Below are positions 9,958-19,068 of a stretch of DNA of 25,000 nucleotides, in pieces; the first letter of the stretch is position 1, and the number at the start of each line of letters is the position of its first letter. Source of the stretch: Cryptomeria japonica (Eukaryota; Streptophyta; Pinopsida; Cupressales; Cupressaceae). Below the pieces are notes generated by a model. The model was not told the origin of the DNA, searched no databases, and saw only the letters and a program-made list of their open reading frames with translations. The DNA lies in assembly GCF_030272615.1 (NCBI RefSeq), contig NW_026728913.1, positions 12,501 through 37,500 of the forward strand, read 5' to 3'. The position numbers were made by a program, and so were the translations under genes.

Positions 9958-9987
9958 TCCCCTATATAAGCTATTTGTCTGATTCTC
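9958..9987 (-). promoter_or_regulatory. Pol I-type promoter motif, copy 11
   Basis: Exactly 157 bp from copy 10. The preceding word is GGGAGTTGACCCA rather than GGGAGTCGACCCA. It lies in the 220-bp unit. Confidence 0.5.
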
Positions 9988-10177
9988 ATACATGTGTAGC
10001 CTGCAACAACGATTAGGACATCCACCCCAACTTCTGAATTCGTCTGCGTTGACCGCACCAAAGGTGCACGCCTTGGTGCTCACCAAAATCCGACTTCCGA
10101 CTTCTTCTGCTATGCGGGGTCTTTGAGGTTGGCGCAGTGCGCACAACCAGGGGAGTCAACCCACCGAATGCAACACC

Positions 10178-10207
10178 TCCCCTATATAAGCTATTTGTCT
10201 GATTCTC
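10178..10207 (-). promoter_or_regulatory. Pol I-type promoter motif, copy 12
   Basis: 220 bp from copy 11 because of the 63-bp extra segment between them. The core is intact. Confidence 0.5.
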
Positions 10208-10334
10208 ATACATGCGTAGACTGCAGCAATGATTAGGACATCCACCCCAACTTTTGACTTCTTAAACAAGACAGGGTCTTTGAAGTTGGTGCAGTGCACA
10301 CAACCAGGGGAGTCGACCCATCAAACGCAACACC

Positions 10335-10365
10335 TCCCCTATATAAAGCTATTTGTCCGATTCTC
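10335..10365 (-). promoter_or_regulatory. Pol I-type promoter motif, copy 13 (variant)
   Basis: Exactly 157 bp from copy 12. It has an extra A (TATATAAAG), the only core length variant among the thirteen. As the right-most copy it would be the most distal spacer promoter of a leftward gene, and its core is probably the least constrained. Confidence 0.45.
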
Positions 10366-10429
10366 ATACGTGTAGTCTGCAGCAGCGATTAGGACATCGA
10401 CCCCAACTTCCGAATTCGTTTGCATTGAC

Positions 10430-10600
10430 CGCACCAAAGGTGCACGCCTTGGTGTGCACCCTGGAGTGCACTTTGGTGCTCACCTCGGTGCACACTTTGG
10501 TGTGCACCTCGGTGTGCACCAAAGGTGCGCACCTTGGAGCGCACCAAAGGTGTACACTTTGGAGCGCACCACATAGGGTCTTTGAGAGGTTGGCGCAGTG
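10430..10600. repeat. GGTGTGCACC palindrome-rich transition
   Basis: This stretch is a chain of GGTGCGCACC/GGTGTGCACC-like words separated by TTGGAG, CTCGGTG or AAAGGTG. A last fragment of the promoter unit (GGGTCTTTGAGAGGTTGGCGC) lies at 10575-10595. It links the promoter cluster to the G-rich array and foreshadows the palindromic vocabulary of the 5S spacer. Confidence 0.7.
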
Positions 10601-12340
10601 CGCACACCAAGGTGGGTGTTGAGGTGCGTGCCGAGGTGGGTGGGTGCTAGGGTGCGCTCCATGGTGGGTGCCAGGGTGGGTGCGTGCTAGGGTGGATTCC
10701 AAAGAGGGTCATAGGGTGGGTGCCAAGGTGGGTTGGTGATATAGTGGGTTCAAAGGTGGGTACTAGGGTGGGTTCCAAGGTGGGTCACAAGTTGGGTGCC
10801 AGGATGCGTGGGTGTTAGGTTGGGTGCCAAGGTGGGCTCCTGCGTGGGTGGGTGCTAGGGTGGGTTTCAAGGTGGACGCGAGGGCGGGTGCCAAGGTGGG
10901 TAACAAGTTGGGTGTTAGGATGGGTGAGTGCTAGAGTGGGTGCCAAGGTGGGTGGGTGCTAAGGTGGATGCCAAGGTGGTTCACAGGGTGGGTGGGTTCT
11001 AGGGTGAGTTCCAAGGTGGGTCACAGGTTCAGTGCTAGGGTGGGTGTCAAGGCGGGTGTCGAGGTGCCTGGGTGCTAGGGTGTGGATGCCAATGTGGGTC
11101 ATAGGGTGGGTACTAGGGTGGGCTGCAATGTGGGTGCCAAGGTGGGTAACATGCTCGGTGGGTTCTAAATTGGGTGCCAGGGTGGGTGTGCACCCACCTT
11201 GCCCGAGGTGGGTGCCAAGGTGCCAGTGTGGGTGGGTGCTAAGGTGGATGCCAAGGTGGGTGAGAAGGTGGGTGATAGGTTGAGTGGTAGGATGGGTGGG
11301 TGCCAAGATGGGTCACAGGGTGGGTGCAAGGGTGGGTAGGTGCTAGGGTTGGTGTCAGGGTGGGTGGGTGCTAGGTTGGGTTCCAAGGTGGGTGCGAGGG
11401 TGAGTGTCAAGGTGGGTCACAGGTTAGGTGCTAGGATGGGTGAGTGCTAGGGTGCAAAGGTGCCAGGGTGGGTGCTAGGATGGGTCGATGCTAGGGTGAG
11501 TGGCAAGGTGGGTCCACAAGTGTCAAGGTGGGTGCCGAGGTGGGTGCCAAGTCGGCGACTGCTATGGTGGATGCCAAGGTGGGTCACGGGGTGGGTGCCA
11601 AGTTGCTAGGTTGGGTTCCAAGGTGGGTGCCAACGTGGGTGCTAGGGTGCGTGGGTTAAAGGGTGTGTCACAACGTGGGTGCCAGGATGGGTGCGCACCC
11701 ACACTGGCCAAGACGGGTGCGGGTGCAAGGTTGGGTTCCAAGCCCGGTCACAGGCTGGGTGCTAGGATGGGTGGGTGCCAAGGTGGGCACCAGGGTGGGT
11801 GCACCCACCCTGGCCAAGGTGGGTCACGGGGTGGGTCCTAGGGTGGGTAACGGGGTGGGTACTAAGGTGCGTGCCAAGGTGGGTCATAGGGTGGGTGCCA
11901 AGGTGGGCACCAGGGTGGGTGTGCACCAACCCTAGCCAGGGTAGGTCACGGGGTGGTTGTCGGGGTGGGCGTCAAGGAGCCAAGGTGGGTGGCAAGTAGC
12001 CAAGTTGCGTGCCAAGGTGGGTGTCGGGGTGGGTGCCAAGGATCCAAGGTGGGTGCCAAGGAACCAAGGTGGGTGTCTGGGTGGGTGCCGAGGTGGGAGC
12101 CAGGGTGGGTCCCAAGGTGAGTGCAAAGGTGGGTGCCAGGGTCAAGGTGAGTGCCAATGTGGGTTCCAAGGTGCCAGGGTCAGGGTGAGTGCCAATGTGG
12201 GTTCAAAGGTGCTAAGTTGGGTGCGAGGTTGGGTGCGAGGGTGGGTGGGTGCCAAGGTGTGCTAGGTGGAAGCCCGGGTGGGTCGGCATCCCATGGGTGT
12301 CGAGTTGGGTGCCTGATGGGTGCTTCTTGTCAAGTTTTAG
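10600..12340. repeat. G-rich minisatellite (GGTGGGTGCCAA-type)
   Basis: About 1.7 kb is built from short words such as GGTGGGTGCCAAGG, GGTGGGTGCTAGGG and GGTGGGTCACAGG, without one strict period (mostly 12-32 bp). The + strand is strongly G-rich, with many triplets of G. For example, near 11357 three GGGT words in a row are followed by a fourth G run, which fits the usual G-quadruplex pattern. The part from 11801 onward is repeated almost unchanged at 19737-20276. The long open frames here (about 60-115 codons) are low-complexity by-products. Confidence 0.9.
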
Positions 12341-12660
12341 TCGTCGGGACTCATTTCGAGCCTTAGAGGTCGTTTCTTGTCCGGTTGCCCTGTCTTCGAC
12401 CTGGGAACCCAATTTTGGTCCTCGGGTCCCATTTTTTTTTGTCTCGCATCCCACTTTTGGCCTGTGGCCTTTTCGGGGTCGATTCTCGTTTTGGGCATCA
12501 GAGCATGTTTCTTCTCCTAAAACCCAATATTTGTTTATTAAGTCTCGGAACACATTTTTGTTCTCGTGGACCCATCATGGGTCTTGGAACGCATTTGTGG
12601 TCCTTGGGTCCCATTTTGCATCCCGAAACTTGTGTTTTGGTGCTTGATCCCTATTTTGGG
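12341..12660. other. Low-repeat spacer with degenerate GGGTCCCATTTT words
   Basis: This segment has a more balanced base composition. Its weak recurring words are GGGTCCCATTTT (about 12425 and 12606), GGAACCCAATTTTGG (12402) and CTCGGAACACATTTTTG (12543), suggesting an old repeat of about 30-60 bp that has decayed. A run of nine to ten T lies near 12431. No gene or RNA signal was seen. The same sequence recurs at 20277-20596. Confidence 0.6.
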
Positions 12661-13055
12661 TGCCCACCTTGCACCAAGTGCGCACCCGGGGCAAACCGAG
12701 CGCCTTGGTGCACCGGGGCAAGATCGAGCGTGCACCCGAGGCGCCCCGAACATGCACCAAGGTGCACTCGGCCCACATGTGAGCGCAGGTCGTTGCGCCC
12801 GAGGTGGTGTGTGGGCACCGCGTTGCAGACGGGACACTGCACGCACACGACGCCCCCTCCAGGTGCACGCACGTAGGCCGGGCCGGGTGCACACCCGACG
12901 CCCTAGCAAGGTGCGCGCACCCGGGCAGGGCTCACACTTGGCGAACGGGGCGCACTTCGCGAGGGAGGGTGTGCACCTCGACGGGGGTGGGTGGCCGGGG
13001 TGGATTCGCACGTGGGTCGCGGTTTGCTAAGTACACACTGCGACAAGCTCATAAC
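12661..13055 (+). promoter_or_regulatory. GC-rich 5' flank of 5S gene, copy 1
   Basis: The region is GC-rich with many GGTGCAC and GCGCACCC words and no open reading frame of note. Immediately before the gene there is C at -1 (13055), usual in plant 5S genes. A GC dinucleotide lies at 13047-13048 (-9/-8), not at the -12 position reported for angiosperms. The only TA-containing stretch is TTTGCTAA at 13023-13030 (about -33 to -26), a weak match to the -28 TATA element of Arabidopsis. Control by the internal boxes with a minor upstream contribution is the simplest reading. Confidence 0.5.
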
Positions 13056-13175
13056 GGGTGCGATCATACCAGCGTTAGTGCACCGGATCCCATCAGAACT
13101 CCGCAGTTAAGCGCGCTTGGGCCGGAGTAGTACTGGGATGGGTGACCTCCCGGGAAGTCCCGGTGTTGCACCCTT
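13056..13175 (+). rRNA. 5S ribosomal RNA gene, copy 1
   Basis: The gene encodes 5S rRNA of the large ribosomal subunit, transcribed by RNA polymerase III. It starts GGGTGCGATCATACCAGCG and ends GTGTTGCACCCTT. The first six bases GGGTGC pair with GCACCC near the 3' end to form helix I. The internal control region is intact: box A AGTTAAGCGCGCTTG at 13105-13119 and box C GGGATGGGTGACCTCCCG at about 13135-13152. Length is 120 bases if two of the terminal T are counted. GGGTGC at the start, where angiosperms usually have GGATGC, and GCGCGCTTGGGCCGGAG in the middle fit gymnosperms or other non-flowering land plants. It looks functional and is identical to copy 2. Confidence 0.98.
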
Positions 13176-13179
13176 TTTT
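13174..13179 (+). terminator. Pol III T-run terminator, 5S copy 1
   Basis: Six consecutive T directly follow GCACCC, then AG and a second run of five T (13182-13186). Four or more T on the non-template strand suffice for Pol III termination. The second run is a natural back-up. Confidence 0.9.
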
Positions 13180-13186
13180 AGTTTTT

Positions 13187-13599
13187 CGCCGGGCGTCGCA
13201 ATGCTATTTGAATAAACCTTTTGCCCGTTTGCGTTCTCGTCGGGGCCGGGCCGGGCCGGGGTGCGCTGCCCGCACTACCGCGCGCGCGGGGGCGACACCG
13301 AGCGCGCACCCGAGGCGCCCCGAGCACACAGGCCACGGTGCAACCCGGGCGTTGTGCGCGCACCCCGGTGCGCCCGAGGTGCTGCGCGCGCACCCAGGTG
13401 AAATCGGTGTGCACCTCGGCCAGTGCGCGCTCGGTCGAGTCGCGCACGTTGGCCAAGGTGCACGGTGATGTTTCTTACTCTAAGGTTCCGCACCAGACGC
13501 CCGGGACAGGTGAGCGAAGCTGGGCGGGGCCGGGTGCGCGGCCGGGGCAGGTGCACGCAGCTGGAGAGAGCTTTGGAGCACACTTCGGAGCGCACCAAT
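13187..13599. other. GC-rich 3' flank of 5S gene, copy 1
   Basis: After the terminator comes GCAATGCTATTTGAATAAACC, then very GC-rich sequence with GGGCCGGGCCGGG at about 13246-13258 and repeated GCGCGCACCC words. No gene was recognised; open frames on both strands are compositional. It ends at the first AT-rich module block. Confidence 0.6.
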
Positions 13600-14343
13600 G
13601 ATGCGCTCCATTCAAAAGTTTCCTGAAAAGGCAAAAAAAGTTGAGATTATAGAATTTCCCACTTGAGAGATTGTAAAAAAAAAAAATTTAAAATGAAGGA
13701 AACGCGGGTGCCAAGGTGTGCGCAGCCCAGCCAAGGTGTGCGCACCAAGGCGCCCACCCTGGCGAAGGTGCACGCAAGGTGCGCACCCGAGGCAAACCGG
13801 ACAATTAACCCAACTTTCGACTTCGCGCGCACCTTGGAGCGCACTTCGGAGCGCTCCTTGGTGCGCACCAATCTTGGGCACCTCGGAGTGCACCATGGCG
13901 CCCACCAAGGTGCGCACCCGGGGCAAACCGAGCTCCGACTTCGTGCGCACCTTGGAGCGCACGAAAGGTGCGCACCATGGCGCCCACCAAGGTGCGCAGC
14001 CCAGCCAAGGCGTGCGCATCAAGGTGCGCACCCTGGCGAAGGTGCGCACCCGGGGCAAACCGAGCTCCGACTTCGTGCGCACCTTGGAGCGCACAAAAGG
14101 TGCGCAACCCAGCCAAGGTGTGCGCACCCCGGTCAAACCGAGCTCCGAATCGTGCGCACCAGAGGTGCACGCCATCGTGCGCACCTTGGAGCACACTTCG
14201 GAGCCCTCCTTGGTGCGCGCCGATGTTGCGCACCTCGGAGCGCACCCGGGGAAAACAATGCAATTAACCCGACTTTCGACTTCGTGGGCACCTCGGAGCG
14301 CTCTCGGGTTCGCACCTCGGAGCACACCGAGGTGCGCACCTTT
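13600..14343. repeat. Spacer module A, unit 1
   Basis: The module opens with a diverged AT-rich block (GATGCGCTCCATTCAAAAG, later AAAAAGTTGAGATTATAG and a run of 12 A at 13676-13687). The remainder is GTGCGCACC-type sequence in which CAAACCGAGCTCCGACTTCG occurs three times and a TTGGAGCGCAC word follows each. The flank variant CCCAACTTTCGACTTCGCG occurs at about 13809. Its repeat words say ACCGAG where later modules say ACCGGG, so A is the oldest or most isolated module. Confidence 0.8.
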
Positions 14344-15383
14344 GATGCGCTGCCTTCACCAATTTCCAGAAAAGGCAAGAAAACATTGAGAAGGTGTGCG
14401 CACCGAGGTGCCCACCCTGGCGAAGGTGCACGCGAGGTGCGCACCCGGGGCAAACCGGGCTCCGACTTCGTGCACGCCGCACCTTGGAGCACACTTCGGA
14501 GCGCTCCTTGGTGCGCACCAGGGCGCGCAACCCAGCCGAGGTGCCCACCCCGGCGAAGGTGCACGCGAGGTGCGCACCCGGGGCAAACCGGGCTCCGACT
14601 TCGTGCACGCCATGGTGCCCACCGCGGCGAAGGTGCACGCGAGGTGCGCACCCGGGGCAAACCGGGCTCCGACTTCGTGCACGCCGCACCTTGGAGCACA
14701 CTTCGGAGCGCTCCTTGGTGCGCACCATGGTGCCCACCAGGGCGCGCAACCCCGCCGAAGGTGCACGCGAGGTGCGCACCCGGGGCAAACCGGGCTCCGA
14801 CTTCGTGCACGCCGCACCTTGGAGCACACTTCGGAGCGCTCCTTGGTGCGCACCATGGTGCCCACCAGGGCGCGCAACCCCGCCGAAGGTGCACGCGAGG
14901 TGCGCACCCGGGGCAAACCGGGCTCCGACTTCGTGCACGCCATGGTGCGCACCGCGGCGAAGGTGCGCACCCGGGGCAAACCGGGCTCCGACTTCGTGCA
15001 CGCCGCACCTTGGAGCACACTTCGGAGCGCTCCTTGGTGCGCACCAGGGCGCGCAACCCAGCCGAGGTGCCCACCCCGGCGAAGGTGCACGCGAGGTGCG
15101 TACCCGGGGCAAACCGGGCTCCGACTTCGTGCACGCCGCACCTTGGAGCACACTTCGGAGCGCTCCTTGGTGCGCACCATGGTGCCCACCAGGCCGCGCA
15201 ACCCAGCCAAGGTGTGCGCACCAAGGTGCACGCGAGGTGCGCACCCGGGGCAAACCGGGGTCCGACTTCGTGCACGCCGCACCTTGGAGCACACATCGGG
15301 GCGCTCCCGGGTTCGCACCGGCGTTGCGCACCGTGGTGGGCACCTCGGAGCACACCAAGGTGGGCAGCGAGGTGCGCACCTTT
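14344..15383. repeat. Spacer module B, unit 1 (128-bp sub-repeats)
   Basis: The opening AT-rich block is truncated after GGCAAGAAAACATTGAG. About 1 kb of tandem sub-repeats follows, with GCGAGGTGCGCACCC at 14639, 14767 and 14895 (period 128 bp) and shorter 60-70 bp variants elsewhere. Each sub-repeat contains CAAACCGGGCTCCGACTTCG, then the palindromes GGAGCGCTCC, TTGGTGCGCACCA and often CACCATGGTG in succession (14705-14732). Unit 2 lacks one 63-bp variant and 11 bp of another. Minus-strand frames longer than 400 codons cross this region only because stop codons are rare in the sub-repeat. Confidence 0.85.
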
Positions 15384-15878
15384 GATGCGATGCCTTCACT
15401 AATTTCCATAAAAGGCAAAAAAAAAACGAGATTTTAAAATTTCCGTTTTGAAAGATAGTGAGAAAAAGGGAATGCTGGTGCCATCTTGAGCCCGCCCTGG
15501 TGCGCAGCCCAGCCAAGGTTTGCGCACCAAGGTGCCCACCCTGGCGAAGGTGCGCGCCCGGGCAATTAACCCAACTTCCAACTTCGCGCGCGCCAGGGTG
15601 GGAGCGCACCCAACAACCGGGCCTGGGAAGAGCCAATGCGAGAAACCCCACCAAACTCTCTGACAAAAAAAGAGGGGGCGCTCCAGTAACCCCGCTTCGG
15701 AGCGCACCCTGGGCAAACCCAGCCAAGGTGCCCACCCCGGCCAAGGTGCAGGCGAGGTGCGCACCCGGGGCAAACCGGGCTCCGACAACGTGCACGCCGC
15801 ACCTTGGAGCACACTTCGTAGCGCTCCCGGGTGCGCACCTCAGAGCACACCAAGGTGGGCAGCGAGGTGCGCACCTTT
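15384..15878. repeat. Spacer module C, unit 1
   Basis: Opens with the standard AT-rich block: GATGCGATGCCTTCACTAAT, an A-run, ATTTTAAAAT, TTTCCGTTTTGAAAGATAG. It also holds a segment absent from A, B, E and F: GAGCCAATGCGAGAAACCCC, ACAAAAAAAGAGGGGGCGC and GCTTCGGAGCGC (about 15630-15705). It recurs at 17749 (offset 2,365) and in unit 2 at 23246. Confidence 0.85.
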
Positions 15879-16348
15879 GATGCGCTGCCTTCACTAATTT
15901 CCAGAAAAGGCAAAAAAAAAAGGAGATTTTAAAATTTCCGTTTTGAAAGATAGTGAAAAAAACGGAACGCGCGTGCCATCTTGAGCCCGCCTTGGTGCGC
16001 AGCCCAGGTAAGGTGCCCACCCTGGCAAAGGTGCGCACCCGGGCAATTAACCCTACTTCCGACTTCGTGCGCGCCAGGGTGGCAACCGGGCCTCGGAAGA
16101 GCCAATGCGAGAAACCCCACCAAACGCTCCGACAAAAAAAGAGGCGGCGCTCCAATAACCCCGCTTCGGAGCGCAGCCGGGGCAAACCCAGCCAAGGTGC
16201 CCACCCCGACGAAGGTGCACGCGAGGTGCGCACCCGGGGCAAACCGGGCTCCGACAACGTGCACGCAGCACCTTGGAGCACACTTCGAAGCACTCCCGGG
16301 TGCCCACCGGCGTTGCGCACCGTGGTGGGCAGCGAGGTGCGCACCTTT
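15879..16348. repeat. Spacer module D, unit 1
   Basis: Sister of module C, sharing the GAGCCAATGCGAGAAACCCC segment but with AGAGGCGGCGCTCCAATAAC and a shorter GCCAGGGTGGCAACCGGGCC part. In its AT block TTCCGTTTT (15936-15944) can pair with AAAACGGAA (15959-15967). The segment GCGCTCC...GGAGCGC near 16147-16174 can also fold. Recurs at 18244 and 23741. Confidence 0.85.
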
Positions 16349-16982
16349 GATGCGCTGCCTTCACTAATTTCCAGAAAAAGGCAAAAAAAAATGAGATTTT
16401 AAAATTTCCGTTTTGAAAGATAGTGAAAAAAAAGGAACGCGGGTGCCATCTTGAGCCCGCCCTGGTGCGCAGCCCAGGCAAGGCATGCGCACCAAGGTGC
16501 CCACCCGAGGTGCACACCCGGGGCAAACCGGGCTCCGACTTCGTGCAGGCCGCACCTTGGAGCACACTTCGGAGCGCTCCTTGGTGCGCACCATGGTGCC
16601 CACCAGGGCGCGCAACCCAGCCAAGGTCTGCACACCAAGGTGCCCACCCCGGCGAAGGTGCACGCGAGGTGCGCACCCGGGGCAAACCGGGCTCCGACTT
16701 CGTGCACGCCATGGTGCCCACCGCGGCGAAGGTGCACGCGAGGTGCGCACCCGGGGCAAACCGGGCTCCGACTTCGTGCACGCCGCACCTTGGAGCACAC
16801 TTCGGAGCGCTCCTTGGTGCGCACCATGGTGCCCACCAGGGCGCGCAACCCAGCCAAGGTGTGCGCACCAAGGTGCACGCGAGGTGCGCACCCGGGGCAA
16901 ACCGGGGTCCGACTTCGTGCACGCCGCACCTTGGAGCACACATCGGAGCGCTCCCAGGTTCGCACCAGCGTTGCGCACCTTT
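16349..16982. repeat. Spacer module E, unit 1
   Basis: Standard AT block, no CCAATGCGAG segment. It carries several CAAACCGGGCTCCGACTTCG sub-repeats and a distinctive GCAGGCCGCACC variant near 16545. Recurs at 18713 with a 278-bp internal deletion and at 24211 at full length (634 bp). Confidence 0.85.
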
Positions 16983-17748
16983 GATGCGCTGCCTTCACTA
17001 ATTTCAAGAAAAGGCAAAAAAAAACGAGATTTTAAAATTTCCGTTCTGAAAGATAGTGAAAAAAACGGAACGCGGGTGCCATCTTGAGCCCTTCCTGGTG
17101 CGCAGCCCAGGCAAGTTGTGCGCACCAAGGTGCCCACCCTGGCGGAGGTGCGCGCCCGGGGCAATCCGGGCTCCGACTTCGTGCACTGCATGGTGCCCAC
17201 CAAGGCGCGCAACCCAGCCAAGGTGCCCACCGCAGCGAAGGTGCACGCGAGGTGCGCACCCGAGGTGCACACCCGGGGCAAACCGGGCTCCGACTTCGTG
17301 CACGCCGCACCTTGGAGCACACTTCAGAGCGCTCCTTGGTGCGCACCAGGGCGCGCAACCCAGCCGAGGTGCCCACCCCGGCGAAGGTGCACGCGAGGTG
17401 CGCACCCGGGGCAAACCGGGCTCCGACTTCGTGCACGCCATGGTGCCCACCGCGGCGAAGGTGCGCACCCGGGGCAAACCGGGCTCCGACTTCGTGCACG
17501 CCGCACCTTGGAGCACACTTCGGAGCGCTCCTTGGTGCGCACCATGGTGCCCACCAGGCCGCGCAACCCAGCCAAGGTGTGCGCACCAAGGTGCACGCGA
17601 GGTGCGCACCCGGGGCAAACCGGGGTCCGACTTCGTGCACGCCGCACCTTGGAGCACACATCGGGGCGCTCCCGGGTTCGCACCGGCGTTGCGCACCGTG
17701 GTGGGCACCTCGGAGCACACCAAGGTGGGCAGCGAGGTGCGCACCTTT
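16983..17748. repeat. Spacer module F, unit 1
   Basis: Standard AT block with TTCCGTTCTG instead of TTCCGTTTTG, then GCCATCTTGAGCCCTTCCTG and sub-repeats as in module B. The first part recurs at 19069. The last part (from about 17460) matches the end of module B at an offset of 2,365 bp, so a duplication boundary lies inside this module. Confidence 0.85.
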
Positions 17749-18243
17749 GATGCGATGCCTTCACTAATTTCCATAAAAGGCAAAAAAAAAACGAGATTTT
17801 AAAATTTCCGTTTTGAAAGATAGTGAGAAAAAGGGAATGCTGGTGCCATCTTGAGCCCGCCCTGGTGCGCAGCCCAGCCAAGGTTTGCGCACCAAGGTGC
17901 CCACCCTGGCGAAGGTGCGCGCCCGGGCAATTAACCCAACTTCCAACTTCGCGCGCGCCAGGGTGGGAGCGCACCCAACAACCGGGCCTGGGAAGAGCCA
18001 ATGCGAGAAACCCCACCAAACTCTCTGACAAAAAAAGAGGGGGCGCTCCAGTAACCCCGCTTCGGAGCGCACCCTGGGCAAACCCAGCCAAGGTGCCCAC
18101 CCCGGCCAAGGTGCAGGCGAGGTGCGCACCCGGGGCAAACCGGGCTCCGACAACGTGCACGCCGCACCTTGGAGCACACTTCGTAGCGCTCCCGGGTGCG
18201 CACCTCAGAGCACACCAAGGTGGGCAGCGAGGTGCGCACCTTT
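17749..18243. repeat. Spacer module C, second copy in unit 1
   Basis: Essentially identical to 15384-15878, including the 495-bp length and the CTCTCTGACAAAAAAAGAGG variant that unit 2 does not share (it has CGCTCTGAC). The internal duplication therefore probably happened within this unit. Confidence 0.88.
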
Positions 18244-18712
18244 GATGCGCTGCCTTCACTAATTTCCAGAAAAGGCAAAAAAAAAAGGAGATTTTAAAAT
18301 TTCCGTTTTGAAAGATAGTGAAAAAAACGGAACGCGCGTGCCATCTTGAGCCCGCCCTGGTGCGCAGCCCAGGTAAGGTGCCACCCTGGCAAAGGTGCGC
18401 ACCCGGGCAATTAACCCTACTTCCGACTTCGTGCGCGCCAGGGTGGCAACCGGGCCTCGGAAGAGCCAATGCGAGAAACCCCACCAAACGCTCCGACAAA
18501 AAAAGAGGCGGCGCTCCAATAACCCCGCTTCGGAGCGCAGCCGGGGCAAACCAAGCCAAGGTGCCCACCCCGACGAAGGTGCACGCGAGGTGCGCACCCG
18601 GGGCAAACCGGGCTCCGACAACGTGCACGCAGCACCTTGGAGCACACTTCGAAGCACTCCCGGGTGCCCACCGGCGTTGCGCACCGTGGTGGGCAGCGAG
18701 GTGCGCACCTTT
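18244..18712. repeat. Spacer module D, second copy in unit 1
   Basis: Matches 15879-16348 with one base fewer (GGTAAGGTGCCACCC instead of GGTAAGGTGCCCACCC, near 18380) and GCAAACCAAGCCAAGG instead of GCAAACCCAGCCAAGG near 18545. Confidence 0.88.
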
Positions 18713-19068
18713 GATGCGCTGCCTTCACTAATTTCCAGAAAAAGGCAAAAAAAAATGAGATTTTAAAATTTCCGTTTTGAAAGATAGTGAAAAAAAAGGA
18801 ACGCGGGTGCCATCTTGAGCCCGCCCTGGTGCGCAGCCCAGGCAAGGCATGCGCACCAAGGTGCCCACCCGAGGTGCACACCCGGGGCAAACCGGGCTCC
18901 GACTTCGTGCAGGCCGCACCTTGGAGCACACTTCGGAGCGCTCCTTGGTGCGCACCATGGTGCCCACCAGGGCGCACCCGAGGCAAACCGGGCTCCGACT
19001 TCGTGCACGCCGCACCTTGGAGCACACATCGGAGCGCTCCCAGGTTCGCACCAGCGTTGCGCACCTTT
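18713..19068. repeat. Spacer module E, second copy with 278-bp deletion
   Basis: Matches 16349-16982 but is 356 bp long instead of 634. The sequence jumps at about 18970 from CCCACCAGGGCGC to ACCCGAGGCAAACCGGGC. The lost part consists of sub-repeats, so deletion by unequal pairing of those sub-repeats is the simplest cause. Confidence 0.85.

Larger units (their letters stand above)
9426..10430. repeat. 157-bp promoter units
   Basis: The GGTCTTTGAGGTTG word starts at 9426, 9583, 9740, 9897, 10117 and 10274, with steps of 157, 157, 157, 220 and 157 bp. Each unit keeps the short stem, GGGAGTYRACCCA, the promoter core, TGTAGYCTGCAG and RATTAGGACATCGACCCCAAC, but lacks the TCATCGGACCCAA half of the 311-bp unit. 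The 220-bp unit (9897-10116) has 63 extra bases carrying GCACCAAAGGTGCACGCCTT, a piece resembling the GCGCCTTGGTGCGCACC part of the long units. The last unit passes into palindrome-rich sequence at about 10430. Confidence 0.92.

Noticed and set aside
6091-10365. Rightward Pol II TATA boxes (TATATAAG on the + strand)
   Set aside because: Not excluded, but no reading frame or gene follows any copy, and the G run needed for the Pol I motif is found only on the minus strand.
10600-11800. Telomere-like repeat because of GCTAGGG and TTAGGT words
   Set aside because: Neither the plant telomere word TTTAGGG nor TTAGGG is tandemly repeated; the words are variants of the GGTGGGTGCYAGG minisatellite.
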